This document shows positions 57,701 through 64,000 of a stretch of DNA of 64,000 nt, piece after piece. The notes under the pieces were generated by a model. That model did no database searches, was not told the origin of the DNA, and was given only the letters and a program-made list of their open reading frames with translations. The position numbers and the translations under genes were made by a program. The stretch comes from Candidatus Fredericiella danica (lineage in GTDB: Bacteria; Chloroflexota; Anaerolineae; Caldilineales; Caldilineaceae): assembly GCA_016713335.1 (NCBI GenBank), contig JADJPH010000007.1:141729-205728 (forward strand), in the 5' to 3' direction. Position 1 is the stretch's first letter; the number at the start of each line of letters is the position of its first letter.

Positions 57701-57719
57701 GCAGGCGGGCGCGGGATAA
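54712..57719 (+). CDS. STAND-like ATPase with C-terminal 40-residue TPR array, frameshifted
   Basis: Signal-transducing ATPase architecture. A short beta-rich N terminus (FGTVSGDAVVIGQVGTGSSG) precedes the NTPase: FVGRNEELLKLHHYLDELAA, then a P-loop LVYGAVGVGKRELVRQWL where the Ser/Thr after Lys is Arg. After a shift near 55240, RRPVVVVLEQAQLCSDEW occupies the Walker B place with Glu-Gln rather than Asp-Asp. A winged-helix region (about 55850-56200) follows. After a shift near 56245 there are about eight TPRs with strict 120-bp periodicity (ALGDKQQALEYFEQALTLSQ, QVGDKRGVAAILNNIGEAYS). Further shifts lie near 56930, 57475 and 57570. About 1000 residues. Confidence 0.75.
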
Positions 57720-57883
57720 GGCGCTATCGATTCACGTCGGACTTATCGCTGGCTACCATTTCACTAGCCAGCCATCCCAGGGACTGCCTTTGTCTTTGTC
57801 ATCGTCGTCATTACTGTGAGATCGCGATCCCACAGATCCCACCAAGGTCGTTGCGATCATCGGAGGATGACGCGTCGCTGTTG

Positions 57884-58205
57884 TCAACGATGACTGAAGT
57901 GGCGATTGCGCGCTGGGCCCGGAAATAAGGCGAGAAAGATTTGATATGCTATCAGCAGTGCGAGAAAGAAAATAAAGCCGCCCACAATACTGACTGCCGT
58001 TAACGCAAGAAAAACAATTCCCAAACCGATCATCACTGGCGTCGATTCGGTCACTTTTTGCACCGACTCACGCGGCGAGATGGTTGACAACTTCGGGCTG
58101 TTGGAAAAGACCAGAATAGCAACGACGAGTGTATAGAGAAGCCCGAGTGGTCCGAATATACCGTCAGCACGAAGCTGAAATGGCCCAGCGACCGTGCTTC
58201 CGGAC
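57884..58205 (-). CDS. Small membrane protein (start unresolved)
   Basis: The frame is open from about 58205 and reads GPFQLRADGIFGPLGLLYTL, VVAILVFSNSPKLSTISPRE, SVQKVTESTPVMIGLGIVFL and ALTAVSIVGGFIFFLALLIA to LFPGPARNRHFSHR. Three hydrophobic helices are evident. No ATG is in frame (a TTG is at 58090), so the 5' end may be shifted. Unknown family. The interval 57720-57883 holds nothing I can support. Confidence 0.42.
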
Positions 58206-58403
58206 AGTCATAAAATCAGTGCACCGATCCAGGGGCTAATGCAATCAAGGGCGTGATTGTCCGAAGCTCAAGGCAATGGCAACCAACGCATTTAGGACTG
58301 CTGAAAGATTGGCAGGTGGCGTGATTGTGCCAACTGCTGGTGTGAGATATTGGCTGGGGTGAGAATGGATGCATTTGCTGGGCCTGGTCTAGCCGGTGGA
58401 ATG

Positions 58404-58779
58404 CTAGTCACCTTCGCTGTGGGCGCATTGGAATTTTCCGAATGTGACGACTCGGGTTTTGGAAAGGGCTTCGATATCCAGACCGTCGGGGAACACGATT
58501 AGTTCAGCAAATATCCATGCCCCATTGTCCAGTTGGCACCAGTCGCCGGAGGGCGTGCACGCAATAATATTGATGGTGGCAGCTGCCTCGGCGCCAGCAA
58601 GGCGCGAAATCGGTACCGGTCCGACTCTCAGGTTGGCATTTTCGGTGACGGTGACTACAACCGGAGCAACGTGCGATGGTGGATGCGGCGGCATCTGTCG
58701 CCGTTGTAGCACAAAGAACTATAAAGGTGAAAACGGTAAGCCAAAACTTACGCCCTACGCGAAAATGGTATGCGCTCAA
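58404..58779 (-). CDS. Secreted SH3-like domain protein, frameshifted
   Basis: From a TTG at 58779 the reading SAYHFRVGRKFWLTVFTFIV, LCATTATDAAA is a signal peptide. After an indel near 58690 the mature part is VVVTVTENANLRVGP then IIACTPSGDWCQLDNGAWIF, AELIVFPDG, a bacterial SH3-type domain often found in exported Chloroflexota proteins. About 120 residues; stop at 58404. Ligand unknown. Confidence 0.55.
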
Positions 58780-59541
58780 TTAGCCACTGTTGTTAGCTTC
58801 ATCGGGCCACTGTATTTAACTCGCAGCTCGGATCTTGGTTGCATTCAGCATTCTTCTTGAACAGAGAAGTCAAAAAGACGCCACAATCTGGTCATAAACA
58901 GCGAAATGGCGAAATAAGGCACCTAACAACCATGCGGAACCGTCTTTGTATGACGGTCTGTCTACAATTTCATCGAAGGCAAATCCAGATCGTAGCCTGT
59001 TCAGTCTTCAGTATAGCGAGATTCATCACCACTGGAAGGAAAATGTGAGAAACAGAGTTGCTCATTCTAACTTCCAGTAAAGTTCGCACCCTGCAGCATG
59101 GACGCAACAATGGATCAGAGATGCTCGCATCGCCGCCGAACTGGATGCGTTCTGCCGTCAATTCTTGGTTAGGTGTGCTTGGGAGAGTTGTGACAGCCGA
59201 TCTGCACAGCGACCTTGATCGACACAGAAACATATCTTCGGCGCCAAATTGTCTTTGTACTTGGATTCGAGGATTGCCAAGAATTGCGAGCGGGTGGCGG
59301 GGTGCGTTGGAAGGCCAGGCCAAAGCGGACGTGAATCTGTGTCATCCGTTGAATCCGTGATTCAGTCGGGCCTCAGCCCTTGCGGCAGGGCTAACCACTT
59401 ACTCACGTGCGTGGCTCTGATGAACACCCAACCCACTTACTCACGTGCGTGGCTCTGATTTCACATGCGCAACACTGATCGGCCCTGGCTGGCGGAAGGT
59501 GTTGGGCAAGGCGGCTGGGGTGTGCCAACGGATCCGCTTCG
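58780..59541. other. Interval without a supported gene
   Basis: Only short frames lacking ribosome sites or recognisable domains. It contains a small hairpin (AGCCCT-TGCGGC-AGGGCT, about 59376-59393) and the 27-bp direct repeat listed separately. Confidence 0.45.
59395..59459. repeat. 27-bp direct repeat pair
   Basis: The same 27 bases (CCACTTACTCACGTGCGTGG followed by CTCTGAT) occur at 59395-59421 and 59433-59459, separated by 11 bases. Could be a slippage duplication or a paired protein-binding site. Confidence 0.8.
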
Positions 59542-59894
59542 TCATTCTTCGGGCGACCAGTGGGGGTCGAGACGCTTGAAATGACCCTGCGGGCAGTGAC
59601 CGCCGCCGGTCGTGGAGACGTGCCAGTGTTCGAAACAGTAGAACTTGAGGCACTCGCAGCAGAATCCGCCGTCGTCATAGAGGTCGGCGCGTGGATTCGC
59701 TCAACGGCACATGGCGCAGTGAAGGCCGCCCTGATGGCATCTGCTTTCACCGCAGAGATGAGGTCGCCCCCACCATTGCCGCCGCAGATCCCGGCATAGC
59801 GAAAGCGCACGCCACCCACCTCGTGGACGAGCCTGATGATCGTTGCCGTCTTGCCGCACTTGCTGCAGGACGGACTCAGGTCTTCTTCGCGCAT
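59542..59894 (-). CDS. Small Cys/His-rich protein (probable zinc binding), frameshifted
   Basis: Start ATG 59894 with a strong GGAGGTGGT. MREEDLSPSCSKCGKTATII then RLVHEVGGVRFRYAGICGGN is the first ribbon; an indel region near 59720-59750 is followed by HCAMCRERIHADLYDDGGFC, CECLKFYCFEHWHVSTTGGG and HCPQGHFKRLDPHWSPEE with TGA at 59542-59544. Four CxxC-type pairs and several His suggest two zinc sites. About 117 residues. I do not know the family; it lies among STAND/TerY-type genes. Confidence 0.6.
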
Positions 59895-60159
59895 ACCACC
59901 TCCAAACTTCGGCAGGCCGCCTATTAGGCATGTGTTCGAACTCAAATAAAGTAACCGATAATGCCGGCATCTGCAATGAACTCGACTTGCCCCGAGCGCA
60001 AGTTGCCGGCAATCGTCTTGCGTGACGTGTCAGACAAAGGGTTTTCCAATTGACAGGGTCTTGAACACCTATACTGTTAAGGGTGAACATCTACACAATA
60101 CCTCCGCCGACACAGCCATACCCATCGACTTGTGACTGCGCCAACACTGGAAAAGCAAG

Positions 60160-60451
60160 ATGAAGAAAACCCTCCAGTGGTTCGACTTTGTTTTTCCAAT
60201 CCTTTGCATTGGTCGTGGTGGTGGTGCTTTGGGTTATGAACTTCCGGTTACTGTCCGCATGTGTATTTGTTGTTGCAGGATTCTGCTGCTCGTATACCTG
60301 GCCTTGGAGCCATGGCTTTATACCCAAATCCCTGGTCGAACTTCCTGGCTTTCTTGCGAGTCAGCGTATGGCAGCTCTATGTTGTTGTGTCTTAGCTGTT
60401 CTCATGTTCGGATTGGCTAAAAAGCGTCCCTCGAGCAGCCAATCAGAGTGA
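60160..60451 (+). CDS. Small membrane protein, one frameshift
   Basis: MKKTLQWFDF at 60160, then after an indel near 60190 FFQSFALVVVVVLWVMNFRL, LSACVFVVAGFCCSYTWPWS and a last helix AALCCCVLAVLMFGLAKKRP, ending SSSQSE at 60451. Three hydrophobic stretches; about 95 residues. Unknown function; low confidence because of its size. Confidence 0.4.
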
Positions 60452-60635
60452 CGAAGATGCCGAATGACCTTGTTACTTCATATGCTTGATCCTCGCCTCG
60501 CCTGGCTTCTCTGCTTGAACTGATCTCCCTAATTCGTCCGCAATTTCGTGTTCATCTATGACGCCACTACGCAGAATCAGACCCTGCAAACGATGGCCCA
60601 CTCGCGCAAACTCGTCGTCCTCAGGCACGGCAGTT

Positions 60636-60980
60636 GGGGATTTCGTGGCTCTCCCTTGCGTATGCGCTGTGGCTGATGCTCTTCCGCTTGCCTGCGACGG
60701 TGCTGCTCTTCTCGCTCTGGGAGGCGGAGGCGGCGAACTCCTCTGGCGGCTGCATGGGATGTACGACCGGCTGCCTCTGGATGCAGGCGGAGCGCGTGAT
60801 GCTGGCGAATGAGGAACCGGCGGTTGATCTGGTTGATGACCCTTTCCCGTATTAGACAGACCTCCGTGATAGTGATTCGCAACCGGCTAGCCCGGTTCCT
60901 TGCCCTGGCCGCTGGGCGAAGTGGCGCAGGCGATTGAGCAGTTGCAAGCCGTGGTGGCGCTCGATATGGAACTCAAATCG
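60636..60980 (+). pseudogene. Remnant of a second STAND/TPR gene (flank plus TPR tail)
   Basis: 35 bases at 60648-60682 match 54541-54575 (upstream of the intact STAND gene) at 33 positions. DNA at about 60901-60974 matches the 3' TPR end at 57575-57650, encoding QAIEQLQAVVALD in both. The ATPase and most TPRs between are missing, so this looks like a duplicated locus with an internal deletion. No intact frame. The neighbouring DNA 60452-60635 has no supported gene. Confidence 0.6.
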
Positions 60981-60990
60981 TTCTTTTCTT

Positions 60991-61598
60991 CTATGCCCAC
61001 CCTCGCCGCACCAGGCATGCATGTAGTGCTTCTGTAAACCCGGCTGTCGTAGCAGGTGCATCGAACCGCAACGAAATGGTGAAGGAAGCGCTATTGGGCG
61101 GATCGAGATGGATGCCTTCCATTCCGCGGACAACACGTTGGATTTCGTCGAAATACGATAGGGTCCACCCTGCGAGTCGCTGCTTGACGGCATTGAAGTC
61201 GGCGGAAAAGGTCGCTGCCTGGCAGCGAGCGTTCCCATTCGAGCATGGCTTGGCAGTCCGTTACGATCTGGATGCGCGCTGAATCGCGCGGATCTACGTC
61301 ATCCGCTTGATTTCCAAAGGCAGTTACAAGGTCTTTGGTGACGGCGGATGCCAGGTTTTCCGAATGCGCGCTCAACTGCTTGAGCATCTCTTCAATCCAT
61401 GCCATAAAGGTACGGTCGTCACATTGTTGGAAGGGACGGCGCAACAGGCCGATCTTCCAGTTCATCATAGCCAAGTTGCACTTCCGCCAGACCGGGGCGC
61501 AGCAGTTCGACTGCCAGCATGAAGACCCAGTAGTCTGGCTGCGCTTGGATGATCCGCCGCACTGCCGGCGCCGTAAGGTCGGTATTGTTGAGACTCAT
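60991..61598 (-). CDS. Conserved helical protein of unknown function, frameshifted
   Basis: Start ATG 61598: MSLNNTDLTAPAVRRIIQAQ, PDYWVFMLAVELLRPGLAEV. After an indel near 61470: MNWKIGLLRRPFQQCDDRTF, MAWIEEMLKQLSAHSENLAS, RIQIVTDCQAMLEWERSLPG. After another near 61225: FNAVKQRLAGWTLSYFDEIQ, RVVRGMEGIHLDPPNSASFT with the stop at 60991-60993. About 200 residues, helical. I have a sense of similar small bacterial proteins but cannot name the family. Confidence 0.5.
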
Positions 61599-61911
61599 GT
61601 AATTTGCCCCATGCTCGAGCTCGCTTGCTGATGGAAGACATTGAGAGAAAAGATGATCGGCTCAGGTGTGCGCCTTTGCGGTGAGCATACACAAATCTTG
61701 TTGTGTTGAAGATCTATCGTCAAGGTCAGGCGCCTGGCGGTGCAAAAGTGGAGATTGTCGCAGCAAGAAACAGCTGGTTTGGAATTTTCGACATGCCACC
61801 ACAAAACCCGCCAATTGGCCATTGCACCCGTCCCGCCATCGGTGTACGATGAAACCCTGATGCCCTGCATGCTGCCCACCCACCAGGTGATCCACCCCGG
61901 AGACGAATGTC
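61599..61911. other. Intergenic, 313 bases
   Basis: Separates the divergent helical-protein gene from the DUF4236 operon. No frame or hairpin is persuasive. It should hold promoters for both directions but no clear sigma-70 pair is visible. Confidence 0.4.
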
Positions 61912-62414
61912 ATGGGCCTCCGCTTTCGTAAATCGATCCGCATCCTGCCCGGCGTCCGCATCAACCTCGGCACGCGCGGCGCGAGCCTCTCCGTGGGCCG
62001 ACCGGCGCCACGGTCACCGTGAACCAGGAGGGCGTCTACGCCAACACCGGTCTCCCCGGCTCCGGTTTGTCGTACCGCCAGCAGGTGCTCGATTGGGAGG
62101 ACCTGGCGCAACCGCAGGCACAGCCAGGCCAGGCCCCGCAAAGCCAGGCGCCCATGCCGCCCATCCCGGCGCTCTCACCGCCACGCAAGACCCTGGCGCC
62201 GCCACCTTTCTCCCAGGCCAGACAGGCTGCCATCGCCGCGGCGCAGGTCGCCAGACGTCACGGCATCCAGCCGCCCGCCGGCCAGCGCCCCAGCCACACC
62301 GCCCGCGCCCCCCCCACCACCCGGCACCGCTGGACCCAACCCACAACCCGCAATACGAGCTACGCAATCCGGGATACGCAATCCGCCATCCGACTTCAAC
62401 AAGGACCCTCTCTC
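61912..62414 (+). CDS. DUF4236 domain protein (3' end unresolved)
   Basis: ATG 61912 with GGAG upstream. MGLRFRKSIRILPGVRINLG then TRGASLSVGR, and after an indel near 62010 PGATVTVNQEGVYANTGLPG, SGLSYR: the DUF4236 N-terminal signature, usually one copy at a protein's start. A Pro/Gln/Ala-rich linker follows. The DNA near 62340-62400 (TACGCAATCCGGGATACGC) looks non-coding, so a stop is probably masked by a frameshift and the vWA protein is separate; a genuine DUF4236-vWA fusion cannot be excluded because the frame is open throughout. Confidence 0.72.
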
Positions 62415-63092
62415 ATGGACTCATTCTCCCAAACGCCCTTCGGCACCACCAGTTTCGCCGATAACCCAGAACCACGCTGCGCCTGCCTCCTCCTGCTCGA
62501 CTGCTCCGGCTCGATGCAGGGCAACCCTATCGAGGAACTCAACGCCGGTCTCATCACCTTCAAGGATGAACTCGCAGCCGACGAACTGGCGGTCAAACGA
62601 GTCGAGGTGGCGGTAATCTCCTTCGGCGGCGCCGTGAATGTGGTCACCGACTTCACCACCGCCGGCGCGTTCACCCCCACGACCCTCTTCGCCGGGGGCG
62701 AAACGCCGATGGGCGCAGCGATCAACCTGGGGCTGGATCTGCTCCAAGCACGCAAGCAGATCTATAAGGACAACGGCATCGCCTACTATCGCCCCTGGGT
62801 CTTCCTCATCACCGACGGCGCACCCACCGATGAATGGAGCGCCGCCGCCAATCGCGTGCACCAGGGCGAAAGCGCCAAGAACTTCTCCTTCTTCGCCGTG
62901 GGCGTGGAAAACGCCAACCTGGAGAAGCTCGGCCAGATCGCCGCACGGCCAACCGCTCAAACTCCAGGGGCTGCGCTTCCGGATCTCTTCCTCTGGCTGT
63001 CAAAGTCGCTCGGCTCAGTCTCCCAATCGAAGGTGGGCGATACGGTGCCGCTCGAAAATCCCACCGCGCCCGATGGGTGGGCCGCAGTGTGA
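62415..63092 (+). CDS. TerY-like von Willebrand A domain protein
   Basis: ATG 62415: MDSFSQTPFGTTSFADNPEP. Metal site CACLLLLDCSGSMQGNPIEE (D-x-S-x-S), VEVAVISFGGAVNVVTDFTT, LFAGGETPMGAAINLGLDLL (Thr ligand) and PWVFLITDGAPTDEWSAAAN (Asp ligand) make a full MIDAS. Near 62965 two compensating indels disguise the natural LRFRDLFLWLSKSLGSVSQS. About 226 residues, the TerY type found with PP2C phosphatases and kinases in Ter-related phosphorylation triads. Its TGA overlaps the GTG of the phosphatase gene. Confidence 0.87.
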   Translation: MDSFSQTPFGTTSFADNPEPRCACLLLLDCSGSMQGNPIEELNAGLITFKDELAADELAVKRVEVAVISFGGAVNVVTDFTTAGAFTPTTLFAGGETPMGAAINLGLDLLQARKQIYKDNGIAYYRPWVFLITDGAPTDEWSAAANRVHQGESAKNFSFFAVGVENANLEKLGQIAARPTAQTPGAALPDLFLWLSKSLGSVSQSKVGDTVPLENPTAPDGWAAV

Positions 63093-63957
63093 GCTGGCGC
63101 ACTGTCGGCGCGTCGGTCGTGGGCACCAGCCACGCCGCCACCGCCACCCCCTGCCAGGACGCAAACCGCTATGGCACGCATCACGGTGCATGGCCGCACG
63201 CGCTTCTTCGCCGTGGTCGCCGATGGCGCCGGCAGCGCAGACCATGCTGAGCAGGGCGCCCACCTGGTCTGCACCCGCCTGCATGGCATGCTGCGCCGGT
63301 GGCTGCTTCGCCAACCGGCCGACGCCACGCTCCTGCCCCAGCCCGCGCAAGTGCAGAAGTGGCTCCACCACGCCCACACCGCACTGGTCAACGAAGCCGC
63401 CCGCCTCGGCGCCTCCCCCCGCCAACTGGCGTGCACGGTCCTCGGCGTGATTGCGGGCGCCGAGGGCGTCACCTGCTTCCAGATCGGCGACGGGGCCATC
63501 GTGCTCTGCCTGCCGGCGCCTGCGGTGACGGACGACGGCGCCGGTGCCCTTCCAGGCGAAACGGCCATGGCCGCCAAGGCTGACCAGGCAGTCGGCCCCT
63601 ATCAGGTCGCCATCTGGCCCGACAACGGCGAGTACGCCAACACGACCTTCTTTGTGACGGACGACGACTATGCCGATCATCTGCATGTGGCCATCTTCGA
63701 CGCCGGCCCGACCGCCGTGGCGCTGCTCAGCGACGGGATGCAACGCCTCGCGCTCAACATGGCGGCCCACTCGGTGCACGAACCGTTCTTCACGCCCTTT
63801 TTCACCCGCCTCCTGGCCGAGGCCGCCAGGACCGGCCACAACCCTCGCCGAGTCGCTGGCAACTTTTCTCGGCAGCGACCCGGTCAATAGCCGCACAGAT
63901 GACGACAAAACCCTGGTCCTCGCCGTGCGTGATGGGTGGGGCGCAAACGCAGCGTAG
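63089..63957 (+). CDS. PP2C-family serine/threonine phosphatase, frameshifted
   Basis: Starts at GTG 63089 (SWRTVGASVVGTSHAATATP). After an indel near 63170: RFFAVVADGAGSADHAEQGA (metal Asp-Gly), GVTCFQIGDGAIVL, FFVTDDDYADHLHVAIF and ALLSDGMQRLALNMA (second metal Asp). A shift near 63845 restores the family end TLAESLATFLGS and RTDDDKTLVLAVRD (third metal Asp). About 288 residues. Coupled to the TerY-like gene; the kinase partner expected for such a triad would be past the right edge. Confidence 0.88.
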
Positions 63958-64000
63958 GAGAACTGCCTAACGCAAAAGACGCAAAAGGCGCAAGCGACGC

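Overview
This window looks like about 64 kb of a GC-rich member of the Chloroflexota (Anaerolineae/Caldilinea-like). That placement is inferred from gene content and protein style: DUF6062 and DUF6391 proteins, a BMP-type nucleoside ABC operon, UbiA, BtaA-like and dolichol-kinase-like lipid genes, TPR-rich STAND proteins, and SH3 or lipoprotein genes. No rRNA or tRNA gene was found to confirm it.

Sequence quality shapes every call. Many conserved genes are split by single-base indels that shift the frame while the protein stays recognisable. The nucleoside diphosphate kinase has at least eight shifts in 440 bases, while recF, holA, the CoxE-like VWA gene, the AMP ligase and meaB read cleanly. 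I treat most breaks as probable sequencing errors and give whole-gene coordinates across them.

Layout. 1-5.1 kb: the 3' part of an EAD1-tailed, probably inactive matrixin-like protease, then DUF6062, DUF4239 and hydantoinase A genes on the minus strand. 5.1-10.3 kb: a purine-nucleoside-type BMP ABC operon (lipoprotein, two permeases, double ATPase) with a clear sigma-70 promoter and an internal hairpin. 10.3-15.4 kb: a heavily frameshifted uncharacterised protein, a histone-deacetylase-family protein, a TPR protein, ndk and a GNAT gene, with a bidirectional terminator between ndk and GNAT. 16-20.1 kb: a LacI regulator with its own operators, and an alpha-xylosidase. 20.1-24.7 kb: an unusual repeat block, recF, holA, DUF6391, MazG, and a zinc-ribbon gene with a decayed tandem copy. 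25-27.4 kb: a MoxR/VWA chaperone-type pair. 27.5-36.3 kb: a six-gene, partly translationally coupled lipid or isoprenoid cluster (acyl-AMP ligase, GNAT, dolichol/phytol-kinase-like, DUF3419/BtaA-like, PEP-synthase-like phosphotransferase, UbiA). This is the best candidate for an undescribed pathway. 36.6-39.5 kb: a coupled operon of translin, a membrane-tailed Cas4-like stub and a helical-repeat protein. 39.5-41 kb: meaB and the B12-binding subunit of methylmalonyl-CoA mutase. 41.1-46 kb: a CBM21-like/EEP phosphodiesterase, a PLD-like protein, and DtxR and MerR regulators.

46-64 kb is accessory and conflict-rich: a type II restriction-modification pair, a NERD/superfamily-1 helicase, higBA, small lipoprotein and membrane genes, a structured hairpin cluster, a STAND-like ATPase with 40-residue TPRs plus a deleted paralogue, several small unclassified genes, and a DUF4236 / TerY-like vWA / PP2C group running to the right edge. 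Together with the EAD1 protein at the left edge, these suggest an organism rich in NTP-dependent conflict or signalling systems.
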